64,000 bases of DNA from Cyclobacterium salsum (GTDB taxonomy: Bacteria; Bacteroidota; Bacteroidia; Cytophagales; Cyclobacteriaceae), in assembly GCF_010119245.1 (NCBI RefSeq), contig NZ_WNKG01000009.1, forward strand, positions 186,001 to 250,000, read 5' to 3'. The translations under genes and the position numbers were made by a program. Positions 1 through 9,891 of this stretch are shown here, one piece after another. The notes under the pieces were generated by a model. It did not search any database and was not told the origin of the DNA. It was given only the letters and a program-made list of their open reading frames with translations. Positions within the stretch are counted from its first letter, which is position 1, and every line of letters begins with the position of its first letter.

Positions 1-681
1 TTCGAGTCGCACTATTTCCTCTGATATATCCAGCTTTTCGAAATAGTAAATCAATTCCTGTTCAAAGCGATTGGCATCAAAATCCTGCTCTTTGACCCAG
101 TCTGAAAAATTATTCTTTATTTTATTTTTTAGCCGTTCTTTACGAATCGGTACCAATTCCTTGATGGAATCCAGACTACTCTGAATCAGGTCCAGGCTTT
201 CGGAAAATTTCTCCATCAATACAGCCCCCTCCCTGATTCTGGAGAGGTCACATTCTTCCAAGGCTTGTACTAGCACTTCCTTTACTTTTTCCCACGCTTC
301 TGTACTGCCTGTTTTGTCCGAATTTGAAAGCACCACGTTCGGAGATTGCAGTGCCAGTTTGAATAGTTCCGGTGTATTGGTCTCCACCGATGCAGCCATT
401 TCAGCATATTTCTGAAAATAACGTTGAAAAAGTTCTTCCTGTATCACGATGGGAAGTTCGTCTTCGATTTTTGACACAAATTCAATGGAGATCATCACCT
501 TTCCTCTCTCCAGGGCAGCAGATACCAGGGTTTTTACCTCCGTTTCTTTATCCGAAAACTGTTTGGGAGACCTGAAACTAAGATCAAGAAACTTGGAATT
601 CAGTGTTTTTATTTCAATCTGAATCGAATAATTCTGGTCTTCAAAGGCAGCCAGGCCAAAGCCTGTCATGGATTTTATCAT
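1..681 (-). CDS. YicC/YloC family endoribonuclease (3' end outside window)
   Basis: This is a partial gene. Its start codon lies at 681 and it runs off the left edge after 227 codons, so roughly the last 60-70 residues of a usual ~290-residue protein are missing. The N-terminus reads MIKSMTGFGLAAFEDQNY, and NSKFLDLSFRSP and LERGKVMISIEF follow; these are hallmarks of the YicC N-terminal domain. YicC proteins are RNases implicated in RNA turnover and stress responses. It starts 16 bases after the stop of the propeller-barrel gene and is probably its downstream operon partner. Family assignment is secure from the motif; the role in this organism is inferred. Confidence 0.88.
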   Translation of the reverse strand, partial: MIKSMTGFGLAAFEDQNYSIQIEIKTLNSKFLDLSFRSPKQFSDKETEVKTLVSAALERGKVMISIEFVSKIEDELPIVIQEELFQRYFQKYAEMAASVETNTPELFKLALQSPNVVLSNSDKTGSTEAWEKVKEVLVQALEECDLSRIREGAVLMEKFSESLDLIQSSLDSIKELVPIRKERLKNKIKNNFSDWVKEQDFDANRFEQELIYYFEKLDISEEIVRLE

Positions 682-697
682 CACAAAAGATTTGTCT

Positions 698-3600
698 TTA
701 AAAATTATACCCCAAAGTTACATAGAATCTTGTCTTTTCTATGGAGTAATTTCGAACTGGTCGTGCTGCGTCAAGTTTCACGTAGTAATTTAACAAAACG
801 GTTCGTATGCCTGCTCCATAGCTTTGCAACCATGGATTATTGAAATTATTTAGGGTAATGACAAATGGCGAGCCTTCGGTATTGATTATTTCGGTATTTT
901 GATCGTTTACCCTTTCCCAGGGTGCTGCATTGGTCCAGGCGGACCCTGCATCATAAAACCCGACTAACTGAAAGTTTCTGATAAAATTTGAGGTGATATT
1001 TCCTCTGGAGAGGTAAGAAAATAAGGGAATCCGCAATTCGGAACTAAAGGTAATCACATTATTCCCCCTGATTTCATCGTAATCGAATCCTCGTAAGTCT
1101 ACAAATTCAGCAAACAAAAGATCGGAATTTTCCACGCCTGACTCATTCCGGATTGGCGAAACTTCCGGTCGGTTGGTTGGCGGCTGGTGAAACTGGTTAA
1201 ATAGCCAGTTATCCATCCCTCCTACCAGGTATTTTTGTGGGTTATTACCGAAGAAACTACCGACATATAGTCTTGTCGCCAGGGTAATGTTTTTATGTAT
1301 TTTCTGATAATTGCGAAGATCCAGGTAGGCATTTGTAAAGGAGCGTTCAACCATATTGAGCCCCTGATAATGGACCATTCCGATTTTTCCTTTCAACCCC
1401 TGTTCCATGTAAAGTCCCAGCTGCCTGGTCTTATCCACCACTATTTCGGCTCTCCCTCCAGCATAATTGATATCCAGTCGGTTTTGAGGGCCGTCACTTC
1501 CCCTGAGAATGGAATCGGGGTTTAGGTTGAAGTATTGACTTTTTGCTATAAATGGGGCCAGACTCACTCGGGTACTAACCGACAAGGGATAGGAAACGCC
1601 AATCTCTGATTTAGAAAGAACGTATTTTTGGGAAGTGAGGTCGCCTTCTTCTCTTAAAATGGACCTTCGGTCAAATCTCCCCCTGATATCAAGACGGTAT
1701 TTAAGGTATTCGTATTCAAAGTACAAATCGCTGCCGGACTGAAAATCCAAGGCCGTCATGACTCCTCCTTTTATCGAATGATTATCAAGAAGATCGGTCA
1801 TTCGGCCATTCAGGTTGATACCGAAACCTCTCAATGGATCCACAACAAAGGAGGTATTCAGGCTGGTAGTGATGAACTGAGGAATATAGTTCCTTGGACC
1901 CTGAACCCGCTTCACCATGTTCTGCTGCCGGAAGGCATCCAAGATGTTGCTTCTTCGTTCTGCCGGGGAAGTTTGCTCTTCCTGGTCGCGGGCCGACTCC
2001 TGCCCGTAGAGATTTGGAATCGTGTCAAAGGTGTAATTATCCGTATCCAATCCATCTTCCCTTTCAAACCGTAGCCGATCCACATTGATGGCGGTGGTTT
2101 GCGCTTCGTTAGCTTCCGGCAGGCTGTCCTGGAGGATCGGTTCGCTGGCATCAGGTAGATTGCCTTCCTCAGCGGCTCCTCCGATCAATAAATCTTCCAG
2201 ATTATTTACTGCAGCACTTGAGTCGGCTTCTGCCATTTCTGGGCTTGCGTTTTCTAATTCTACGGCCTCATTATCGGTAGTATCGACGGATTCTTCCCCC
2301 TCAAGATCTGATTCATCACCGCTTTCATCTTCCCGTTGAATTCTCCGGTTGGAGATCCGTTCGTTTAGCATCTTGGCTTGCTCCAACTGGATTCGGGGTG
2401 TGCTGGGTGTAAACTGGTCCAGGTTTGGAAAGGTCTCCACAATCAATTTACTCTGACTCCCGTCTCTTACCGCATAAGCCCATTTATTCGTTTGCAGATC
2501 ATAATCAAAAGATTCCAGGCTTTTATTAAAGGCAGAAACCTGACTAGAAATCGAATTGCCTAAACCAAGCCGCATGATGTTGGTGATACCACTTTGTTCG
2601 CTGAGATGAAGAATCATCGCATTGTTAAGCTTTTTAGGCTGCAGGTTGATGTGGTTCAGGTTTGTCAACCGATTTTCGTAGGTACTGTCTCCAAGGTTCA
2701 GTTGAAATAGGTTGTAGTAGTCCGGTAAATGATTTACATCCATTACCCCTGTCATCAGACTATCCGGCAAATCCGTTTTGTTGGAGGAGTATATGATCGT
2801 GGAGTCGTTCAGGAAAATGGGCGTTCGGTTATCAAATATATCGTTTGTGATCCTTCTGCCCTGGCCTCGCATATTTAGGGTGTAAATATCGGTCTTCCCA
2901 TTATTGATAGCGGAAAGCACCATGGTGCGGGCGTCGGGAGCGAAATCCAGGTCAAGTATCTGGGTGATGTTCCGCAAAAATATTTTATCCTGACTACTCC
3001 CATCAATGGCACGCATACGCAAGGTGGTGACTCCTCTTTTAAAGGTTGCGATTACCAGGTTCAGCGTATCTCTCCAGGCCAATGCAGGGGTCGTGTAATC
3101 TGCTTGCTGCTCGTAGGAGGCGTAACCTCCTCTAAGGATTACTCTTTCCCTGCTGCTAGAAAGATCCCTGACCTTCACTTTGAATTTTCCTTCCACATTT
3201 TGAACGTAGGCCAGGTGCTTACCGTCAGGGCTAAAACTCAGGCTGGAAAGGGCCCCGTATTTATTTTTAGGAGTGGAAACAAGGACATTACTTTCGTTAA
3301 TGTCTTTGAAGTTTTGAAAAACCTCCTTGTTAATCCCGGTGTAAAAATTCCTCCACTCGTTTGTGAAATCTCGGAACCTTCTCCCCAGGGTATTGGAGAT
3401 GCTGTTTTCTTCGTTTCGATTGATCCTACTTAGATTTAAGATACTGGATATATACCTTCTCCCATACTTTTCTACAATGTAATTCCAGATCGACTGCCCT
3501 ACCAGCCCGGCTTCCTTGTCCCGTAATTTAAAGAGCTTGGGATTTTCGTTGTCCCGAAGGTAATGCCTGACAAAATCATCCATTTCCCGGCTCCACTCAT

Positions 3601-4147
3601 AGGCCAGGTAGCGGGCGGCCCCGTCAATAAACCAATCCGGGAAATTATTAATGAGATTGGCCTGGAAGGCATCAGAAATGCTGGAACCGTACAGCATTTC
3701 TTCGATAATTATTTTTGACGTTTTGTACAGTAACTCACTTTTAAAAGACTCCCAGGAGCCGGAATAGGCTACTTCGGCAAGCAGCTTACTGAAAAAGGTT
3801 TGACCATCTACAGTATAGTTATTGTTGTTCAGATTTAAATTACTTTCCAGTAATTCCTGATTCGAATTGTAAATAAATATTTTTGGCTTGGTATAGGCGA
3901 CATAGCCGATTGACTGGGTTAGTTCATCAAATTCTTCTTCCAAAAAATCGATAGCCATTCGGGCATTGGTTTGCCCACCGTCGTAATAATAAACCTCGAA
4001 ATTGTTCGATGCGAAAAAGTACCAATCTTTTTCTTTATGCTGAACCCTGTTTTTTCCAAATCGTTCCTGATCAAATTGGGCCATTAGCGAACCGCCGCAG
4101 CCACAGAAAACCAGTACCCAAATAAGTGCTAGATTTTTAAGTCTCAT
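698..4147 (-). CDS. TolB-like beta-propeller fused to Omp85-type outer-membrane barrel
   Basis: A protein of 1149 residues with an N-terminal signal sequence (residues 1-23, ending near LMAQ). Next come a region resembling gluzincin-like/surface proteins and PD40/TolB-like propeller repeats (for example LSFSPDGKHLAYVQN and LDFAPDARTMVLSA). A strongly acidic low-complexity linker covers roughly residues 600-690. The C-terminal ~390 residues resemble the BamA/surface-antigen barrel, with GFYDAGSAW, GAGIRTVL, YYVKLDAARPV and the terminal FYVTLGYNF. It is probably an outer-membrane protein with a periplasmic propeller. Such proteins are often labelled TolB or biopolymer transporter in Bacteroidota, but the barrel makes a simple TolB role doubtful. 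It lies between the FAD oxidoreductase (30 bases upstream) and yicC. Confidence 0.85.
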   Translation of the reverse strand: MRLKNLALIWVLVFCGCGGSLMAQFDQERFGKNRVQHKEKDWYFFASNNFEVYYYDGGQTNARMAIDFLEEEFDELTQSIGYVAYTKPKIFIYNSNQELLESNLNLNNNNYTVDGQTFFSKLLAEVAYSGSWESFKSELLYKTSKIIIEEMLYGSSISDAFQANLINNFPDWFIDGAARYLAYEWSREMDDFVRHYLRDNENPKLFKLRDKEAGLVGQSIWNYIVEKYGRRYISSILNLSRINRNEENSISNTLGRRFRDFTNEWRNFYTGINKEVFQNFKDINESNVLVSTPKNKYGALSSLSFSPDGKHLAYVQNVEGKFKVKVRDLSSSRERVILRGGYASYEQQADYTTPALAWRDTLNLVIATFKRGVTTLRMRAIDGSSQDKIFLRNITQILDLDFAPDARTMVLSAINNGKTDIYTLNMRGQGRRITNDIFDNRTPIFLNDSTIIYSSNKTDLPDSLMTGVMDVNHLPDYYNLFQLNLGDSTYENRLTNLNHINLQPKKLNNAMILHLSEQSGITNIMRLGLGNSISSQVSAFNKSLESFDYDLQTNKWAYAVRDGSQSKLIVETFPNLDQFTPSTPRIQLEQAKMLNERISNRRIQREDESGDESDLEGEESVDTTDNEAVELENASPEMAEADSSAAVNNLEDLLIGGAAEEGNLPDASEPILQDSLPEANEAQTTAINVDRLRFEREDGLDTDNYTFDTIPNLYGQESARDQEEQTSPAERRSNILDAFRQQNMVKRVQGPRNYIPQFITTSLNTSFVVDPLRGFGINLNGRMTDLLDNHSIKGGVMTALDFQSGSDLYFEYEYLKYRLDIRGRFDRRSILREEGDLTSQKYVLSKSEIGVSYPLSVSTRVSLAPFIAKSQYFNLNPDSILRGSDGPQNRLDINYAGGRAEIVVDKTRQLGLYMEQGLKGKIGMVHYQGLNMVERSFTNAYLDLRNYQKIHKNITLATRLYVGSFFGNNPQKYLVGGMDNWLFNQFHQPPTNRPEVSPIRNESGVENSDLLFAEFVDLRGFDYDEIRGNNVITFSSELRIPLFSYLSRGNITSNFIRNFQLVGFYDAGSAWTNAAPWERVNDQNTEIINTEGSPFVITLNNFNNPWLQSYGAGIRTVLLNYYVKLDAARPVRNYSIEKTRFYVTLGYNF

Positions 4148-4177
4148 TTACTTGCCTTCCAATTATTTGCCAATATC

Positions 4178-5233
4178 TTAAATATACTTAAAAAAACGAT
4201 TTATGTTCACTTCTTTTTGAGGTTCCTTTCCTGAAATTAAATATTCGGTCATTTCTTTACTAAAATAGGGAGCCAGAGAAACTCCCTTTGCCCCAAGCCC
4301 TCCAAACAGGAAAACGTTTTCTTTTTTGGGATGCCTTCCCATCACCGGTCGCCGGTCCCTCATTGCCGGCCGGATACCTACCTGATGATCAATAATCGAG
4401 GAAACCTCGATTGGGACCAGTTGTCGTAACTTATCCAGAATCTCACGCTTACCCGAGGCGGTCGGCTCCAGATCTATTTCTCGGTTATTGTAAGTAGACC
4501 CCACCTTTCCGATCCCATTTCCCAAATCAATTCTGAAAACCCCTCTGTTGATTATTTCATGCGATTTAAACGCCTGCCTTACCGTCAATATTTCTCCCTT
4601 CACCGGGGTAAAAGGAACCCAGTTGAAAAAGGAGTTGTCTTTCACTCCGATCCCATTGCAGAAAATCAGTTTTGGGGCACGGATAATCTGAAACTGCCAA
4701 TTGCCGGAAGCATCTTCTGTCAATTGCGCTTCCGAAAAGCGGCCCTGGATCAGACTTCCCCTTTTCAACAACCAGGATCGGTAGCTTTCCAGCATCTTTT
4801 TAATATCCAGGTAACCGGACGATTTGAGCAACAATCCCCCAAAAGGGTCACTCACCCCGGGAAAACCCGGCTCCCGTACTATTTTTCCGATATACCGGTC
4901 GTACTGAGAATCTGCACTTTTGGACAGCCACTCGTTTTGTTCCTCGTAGGATATAAACGGCCGGTAGATGCCGGTGGGATGCAGAAAGTTTTGGTTTAAA
5001 ACGGTTTCCAATTCCCTGTAAAACGCTTCTATCTCGTCAAACAGTATATCCGCCTGCCAGGTTTTTACCATTTTTCTACCGGTAACGGGATTATAAAGTC
5101 CGGCAGCCACCTTACTGCTACTAGCGGGGCTACCATCGTCTACCAGGCAGACCTTAAACCCTGCCTTTATCAGGCGGTAAGACAAAATACTACCTGCCAA
5201 TCCCTGACCAATTAGTAAAAAATCAACTTCCAT
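4178..5233 (-). CDS. FAD-dependent oxidoreductase, DAO/glycine-oxidase family
   Basis: A 351-residue flavoprotein of the D-amino-acid/glycine oxidase (DAO) superfamily. The dinucleotide-binding motif GQGLAG is at residues 9-14 within a beta-alpha-beta start, SSKVAAGLYNPVTGRK follows, and the C-terminus has the family signature around GIRPAMRDRRPVMG and FGGLGAKGVSLAP. It is probably a cytoplasmic amine or amino-acid oxidase; the substrate cannot be read from the sequence. It is the first gene of a leftward unit with the propeller-barrel protein and yicC, and shares a 56-base divergent region with the metallo-hydrolase. Confidence 0.85.
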   Translation of the reverse strand: MEVDFLLIGQGLAGSILSYRLIKAGFKVCLVDDGSPASSSKVAAGLYNPVTGRKMVKTWQADILFDEIEAFYRELETVLNQNFLHPTGIYRPFISYEEQNEWLSKSADSQYDRYIGKIVREPGFPGVSDPFGGLLLKSSGYLDIKKMLESYRSWLLKRGSLIQGRFSEAQLTEDASGNWQFQIIRAPKLIFCNGIGVKDNSFFNWVPFTPVKGEILTVRQAFKSHEIINRGVFRIDLGNGIGKVGSTYNNREIDLEPTASGKREILDKLRQLVPIEVSSIIDHQVGIRPAMRDRRPVMGRHPKKENVFLFGGLGAKGVSLAPYFSKEMTEYLISGKEPQKEVNINRFFKYI

Positions 5234-5289
5234 AGTCTAAATTAACGCATTCTTTGTTATTTTGAACTTGAATTTCAAACCATTTTATC

Positions 5290-5943
5290 ATGTTACAGAT
5301 TAAGTCATTCACATTCAATCCATTTGCTGAAAATACCTACCTGGTTTATGATGACAGTAAGGAAGCATTGATCATTGATCCGGGATGTTATGAGAAACAA
5401 GAAAAAGGCGAATTGTTTGACTTTATTTCCAAAAATGGTTTGACACCCGTCAAATTGCTGAATACCCATTGCCACATTGACCATGTACTGGGCAATGCCT
5501 TCGTTAAAAGCACCTATGACATTCCATTGTGGTATCATCAGGAGGAAGAAGTGATTCTCAGAGCGGTAAGTAGTTATGCTCCGAATTACGGATTTGCCCA
5601 ATACCAGGAAAGTAAAGCAGACCATTACATTCGCGAAGGTGAGTATATCAAGTTTGGGAATTCCCAGTTACTTTCCTTATGGGTGCCCGGTCACTCTCCG
5701 GGTCACTTGGTATTCTATCACCAGGAGTCGGCAACCTGTATCGGAGGAGATGCACTTTTTAAAGGAAGCATTGGTCGCACCGATCTTCCTGGAGGTCATC
5801 ACGAAACCCTGATTCAAGCAATCCGCCAAAAACTCTTCGCATTGCCGGATGAGGTAGTGGTCCACCCCGGACACGGTCCCAAAACAACCATTGGTGAAGA
5901 AAAGGAAACCAATCCATTCGTAGGCAAATCAGCATCTTCTTGA
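5290..5943 (+). CDS. MBL-fold metallo-hydrolase (glyoxalase II-like)
   Basis: A 217-residue metallo-beta-lactamase-fold hydrolase. The zinc-binding HxHxDH motif is HCHIDH at residues 60-65. Further ligands sit in VPGHSPGHLVF, GGDALFKGSIGRTDLPGG and HPGHGPKTTIGEE, the arrangement of the YcbL/glyoxalase II-like group. It probably hydrolyses a thioester or related small substrate in the cytoplasm. Its stop codon overlaps the start of pssA by four bases, so it heads the overlapping gene chain that continues into the T9SS genes. Confidence 0.93.
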   Translation: MLQIKSFTFNPFAENTYLVYDDSKEALIIDPGCYEKQEKGELFDFISKNGLTPVKLLNTHCHIDHVLGNAFVKSTYDIPLWYHQEEEVILRAVSSYAPNYGFAQYQESKADHYIREGEYIKFGNSQLLSLWVPGHSPGHLVFYHQESATCIGGDALFKGSIGRTDLPGGHHETLIQAIRQKLFALPDEVVVHPGHGPKTTIGEEKETNPFVGKSASS

Positions 5944-6644
5944 ACCTGACCAAACATATCCCGAACCTGATCACTTGTTTGAATCTTTTAGCCGGAATGG
6001 TGGGGATTCACTACGTCATGGTGAACGGTGCCGTTTATGGATTTTACTTTATTTTGGCAGCAGCCATTTTCGATTTTTTCGATGGATTTGCGGCGCGAAT
6101 GCTCGGCGTACATAGTGAGATTGGCAAACAACTGGATTCACTTGCCGACCTGGTTACCTTTGGGGTACTGCCTTCTTTTATCGTCTTTTTGCTGATCCAA
6201 TCATCGGAAGGACCGGCATATTTACCATACATTGGATTTTTGATCGGGATCCAGTCTGCCTTACGGCTTGCCAAATTCAATATTGACGAGCGGCAAACTG
6301 ATCGGTTCATTGGCTTGCCCACACCGGCTAATGCGCTGTTTTTTTCCACCCTCCCGTTGATGGGCCAGGAAATGGAAATTTTAGCAGGAATCTGGAACAA
6401 TCCGTGGGTACTTTCAGCCTTAACGCTTATTTTTTCGTTCCTATTGACTGCGGAACTACCCTTGTTGGCATTGAAGTTCAAGCATTTTGGTTGGCGACAA
6501 AACGAATCCCGCTACCTAATGCTGCTAATTTCACTGGCGGGAATCATTATTTGGGGATGGGCAGGCATCCCCATAGCGGTCGTTTCCTATATATTCCTGT
6601 CCGTAGTTAGTAATCGACTGGAAAAAAATGAGAGGAAAACGTAA
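5940..6644 (+). CDS. pssA: CDP-diacylglycerol--serine O-phosphatidyltransferase
   Basis: A 234-residue integral membrane enzyme that makes phosphatidylserine, the precursor of phosphatidylethanolamine. The CDP-alcohol phosphotransferase signature is visible as DFFDGFAARMLG followed by GKQLDSLADLVTFG, giving the DG-x2-AR-x8-G-x3-D-x3-D pattern. Hydrophobic segments span the rest of the chain. The start is a TTG at 5940 that overlaps the upstream stop codon. It is preferred because the resulting N-terminus, NLTKHIPNLITCLNLLAG, matches the conserved beginning of PssA. The end overlaps porU by 17 bases. Confidence 0.93.
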   Translation: MNLTKHIPNLITCLNLLAGMVGIHYVMVNGAVYGFYFILAAAIFDFFDGFAARMLGVHSEIGKQLDSLADLVTFGVLPSFIVFLLIQSSEGPAYLPYIGFLIGIQSALRLAKFNIDERQTDRFIGLPTPANALFFSTLPLMGQEMEILAGIWNNPWVLSALTLIFSFLLTAELPLLALKFKHFGWRQNESRYLMLLISLAGIIIWGWAGIPIAVVSYIFLSVVSNRLEKNERKT

Positions 6645-9600
6645 CTTTTCCGTGCGCATGTGTAGGGGACTTTTTATGGGCTTATTCCTATTCCTTGCCT
6701 GTCCTCTCGTTTCTCAGCAACAGTTTAAAATCCCCATCGTTTCGGAAGGCATTTACCGGCTTTCGCAGGATCAGGCCAGTGCCTGGGGCCTGGGTAACCT
6801 GAACGAAATTTCACTTTATGGAGAAGCCGGATCCCTGCCTCAAGAACTGGATAGCAGTCTGTTTCATTCAAAGGAAGTACCTCAAAAAAAGATAGGCGAT
6901 CACCTTTACTTCTTTCTGGGACAGGCCGATCGGATTCGTTTGGAAAACGGCAAAGCCCGATTGGAGGCCCATCCCTATACCGATACCCTGTATTACCTAA
7001 TCCGGACGGGAAAGGCTCCGGAAAATCCGGTACGGAGTATTCCCGAAGAAGCGGTAATTCCGGCACAGCAGACCTGGAATGAATCCCTGATTCAATATCA
7101 GGTCTATAAATCGGAAGAATTTAACCTGCTGACTTCCGGAAGGTCCTGGTATGGCCTGCGTACTTTTAACAATGGGACCCAGACCATCACCTTTCCGCTA
7201 CCGGAAACCCTACCGGATGGGCAGGTATCCATTCGTGCCAGGATGATGGCGCAATCCTTTGGCGACAGCCGGATTCAGTTCAGCTCCCGTGGGGAAGACT
7301 TAGGTGAACTATTGATCCCCTCTATCCCCAACAGTCGCTATGCCGTCAAAGGCAAGGAGGCCGTATTTGAATCAGCAGTGCCCCTTACAGAAACGAACGA
7401 AAACTTCTCACTCCGCTTTACCTATACGACCTCAAATCCAAACGGAGCAGGCTACCTGAAAGATTTGCTTGTGGGATATCCCTATGCACCCACAGCCCTA
7501 CCGGCAGGTATTTTCTACAACTTGTCTGGAAATCCCACCTTGATTTCCGGAAATACGCACAACGTTTGGGATATCAGTGACTTTCATGAGGTAAAGGAGC
7601 TCGGAACGGATCAGTCCATCGTCACCGCTGCCAAAAAACTAGCGATTTTTGACCCTGAGCAGGTTCCCGAAATCCCCAAACCCATCGCCATCACCTCGGA
7701 TTCCGGATTGCCATCCGGTTTTCCCGAGTTAATCATCGTAACCGCCCCCTCACTTCTTTCCCAGGCAGAAAGATTAGCCCGGTTTAAAAATGCGCATGGG
7801 ACTACAACTGAAGTATTGTTAACCCATACCCTTTACGATAGCTTTGGCTTTGGTAATCCCGACATTACCAGTATCCGCAATTTCCTGGCATTTCAGTGGC
7901 AGGTAGGGAAAAAACTCAAACACGTCCTCTTCTTTGGAAAAGGAAGTTTTGATTACAAACATAAATTAGGAGGAAGACCCAATCTGGTTCCCACATACAG
8001 TTCAAGAAGCAGCCTGGACCCCCTGACTACCTTTGGTTCAGACGACTATTTTGGATTTCTGGCAATGGGTAAAGGTCAATGGGAGGAGTCCAATGCGGGC
8101 GACCACGAACTGGACATAGGTGTAGGCAGAATACCGGCCATCAGCCCTGCAGAAGCGGCAATAGCCGTGGATAAAATCATTCAATACAGCGAGGCTCCCG
8201 CCGGTGCCTGGAAAAGAAAACTGCTGTTTATCGCAGACGACGGGGACCAAAACATTCACTTGCGAGATGCCGAAAGGCACGCAGCCTATTTGCATAAAAC
8301 CCATCCCGAGTTTGAGCTCAGAAAATTATACCTGGATACGTTTGAAAAGAACCCATCCGAACCCACCCTTCCTGAGGCCAAAAGTGCCTTGGAAGACCAT
8401 ATAAACGCCGGGCTATTATTAGTTAATTACGTAGGGCATGGCAATGAACTGACCTGGGCGGCCGAGCAGATTTTTACGGTGCCCGATATTGGTGACTGGC
8501 CCGAAAACAGGCACTATCCGATTTTTGTCACCGCCACCTGTGAATTTGGAAGGCACGACAGCCCCTTCTTACGGTCAGGGGCCGAAGAATTGCTATTTGC
8601 CAAAAACAAAGGGGCCATTGCTGTATTATCCACTGGGAGACCGGTATTCAGCAGTATCAATTATGCCTTAAACAAAGCCTTTATTGAAGCCATTTTCGAT
8701 AAAGGAGGATCCTTATCCTTGGGAGATGTTTTCAAAAAAACCAAGAACGAAAGCCTTTCCGGGGCTTTAAACCGGAATTTTTCCCTTTTGGGTGACCCGT
8801 CCTTACGATTGTCCATTCCGCAATTGGAAGCGATGACCACTTCCCTAAAAAATATCCAAACGGGATTCGAAACCGACACCCTTTCCGGGCTGCAGCGCAT
8901 ACAATACCAGGGAGAAATCCAGGACCCGCTGACCGGAGCCCTGATTTCCGGCTTCGATGGAACCTTTGAAATCCGCATCGAAAATGAACCGAAAACCATA
9001 GAAACGCTAGGGAATGAAAGCCCGGCTACCACCTTCCTTGACTACCACCAGCCTTTGTTCAGCGGCACCGGAAGGGTCACGGAGGGACAATTTGAAGGAG
9101 AACTTTTTTTGGGAAACGGGGGATTGCAGGAAGAAGGGATTACTGGAAAAATCAAGCTTTTCGCAATGGATAACGAGCGGTCACGGGAGGCCTTTGGCGG
9201 GTCAGGAATTCCCTTACAGTTCGGAAACAGTGACTTGCCCCAGGATCGCAGCGGCCCGGAAATAGAAGTGTCTTTATTTGACAGTTTGGATACAAGGCAA
9301 CTGATACCTACCACACAGAGCCCAATCTGGATTTTTCTGTCCGATGAATCAGGCATTGATTTAGGCAATCCCGAAGGCATCACTTTAAAAATCAATGAAA
9401 ATCAACCCGCTTCTCTTAGGGATTATTATCAAGCCCGTTCCGGAACGTACCAGCAAGGGTACCTTAAGTTCCTTATAGAGGATTTGATGGAAGGTAGGAA
9501 TACCCTGGAGATTAGTGCCTCTGATCCCCTGGGGAATACCTCCACCAGAACCCTTGAAGTGAGGGTAGAAGGCAGTATTAGGCTGACGGTAGACAGGGTC

Positions 9601-9891
9601 CGCTCCTTCCCCAACCCGGCTTCGGATGTCGTTCATTTTTTTATTTCCCATAACCGCCCGGGAGAAAATTTGCTTTTAAACTTACGCATATTTTCTTTGT
9701 CAGGACGTGAAATATTTTCATTGGAGCGGCGTTTTCCAAAAGCCGAACGGTTTTTAACAGACATTCAATGGATATTTTTACAAAGCAAAACCAAATATCC
9801 GGCAAAAGGAACTTATCTTTACCAAATAGAACTCTTTTCTGAAGGAGACGGCACTTCGGGAAGTAAAGGAGGCAAAATTATTATTCAATGA
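6628..9891 (+). CDS. porU: Type IX secretion system C25-family sortase
   Basis: A 1087-residue gingipain-fold (peptidase C25) protein resembling the T9SS sortase PorU, which cleaves the C-terminal sorting domain from cargo and attaches it at the cell surface. The signal peptide lies in residues 1-30. The catalytic pair is visible as His604 (NYVGHGNELTW) and Cys638 (VTATCEFGRHD). Immunoglobulin-like regions follow, and the C-terminal ~100 residues resemble a T9SS type A sorting domain (FPNPASDVVHF; GTYLYQIEL). Length and the adjacent porV support PorU rather than a secreted gingipain. An alternative start ten codons downstream would also keep the signal peptide. Confidence 0.9.
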   Translation: MRGKRNFSVRMCRGLFMGLFLFLACPLVSQQQFKIPIVSEGIYRLSQDQASAWGLGNLNEISLYGEAGSLPQELDSSLFHSKEVPQKKIGDHLYFFLGQADRIRLENGKARLEAHPYTDTLYYLIRTGKAPENPVRSIPEEAVIPAQQTWNESLIQYQVYKSEEFNLLTSGRSWYGLRTFNNGTQTITFPLPETLPDGQVSIRARMMAQSFGDSRIQFSSRGEDLGELLIPSIPNSRYAVKGKEAVFESAVPLTETNENFSLRFTYTTSNPNGAGYLKDLLVGYPYAPTALPAGIFYNLSGNPTLISGNTHNVWDISDFHEVKELGTDQSIVTAAKKLAIFDPEQVPEIPKPIAITSDSGLPSGFPELIIVTAPSLLSQAERLARFKNAHGTTTEVLLTHTLYDSFGFGNPDITSIRNFLAFQWQVGKKLKHVLFFGKGSFDYKHKLGGRPNLVPTYSSRSSLDPLTTFGSDDYFGFLAMGKGQWEESNAGDHELDIGVGRIPAISPAEAAIAVDKIIQYSEAPAGAWKRKLLFIADDGDQNIHLRDAERHAAYLHKTHPEFELRKLYLDTFEKNPSEPTLPEAKSALEDHINAGLLLVNYVGHGNELTWAAEQIFTVPDIGDWPENRHYPIFVTATCEFGRHDSPFLRSGAEELLFAKNKGAIAVLSTGRPVFSSINYALNKAFIEAIFDKGGSLSLGDVFKKTKNESLSGALNRNFSLLGDPSLRLSIPQLEAMTTSLKNIQTGFETDTLSGLQRIQYQGEIQDPLTGALISGFDGTFEIRIENEPKTIETLGNESPATTFLDYHQPLFSGTGRVTEGQFEGELFLGNGGLQEEGITGKIKLFAMDNERSREAFGGSGIPLQFGNSDLPQDRSGPEIEVSLFDSLDTRQLIPTTQSPIWIFLSDESGIDLGNPEGITLKINENQPASLRDYYQARSGTYQQGYLKFLIEDLMEGRNTLEISASDPLGNTSTRTLEVRVEGSIRLTVDRVRSFPNPASDVVHFFISHNRPGENLLLNLRIFSLSGREIFSLERRFPKAERFLTDIQWIFLQSKTKYPAKGTYLYQIELFSEGDGTSGSKGGKIIIQ

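Noticed and set aside
1295-2563. Several plus-strand frames inside the propeller-barrel gene
   Set aside because: They are antisense to a gene with clear domain structure and have low-complexity, unconserved sequence.
4559-4999. 146-codon frame on the plus strand
   Set aside because: It lies entirely inside the conserved FAD oxidoreductase gene on the other strand and has no recognisable domain.
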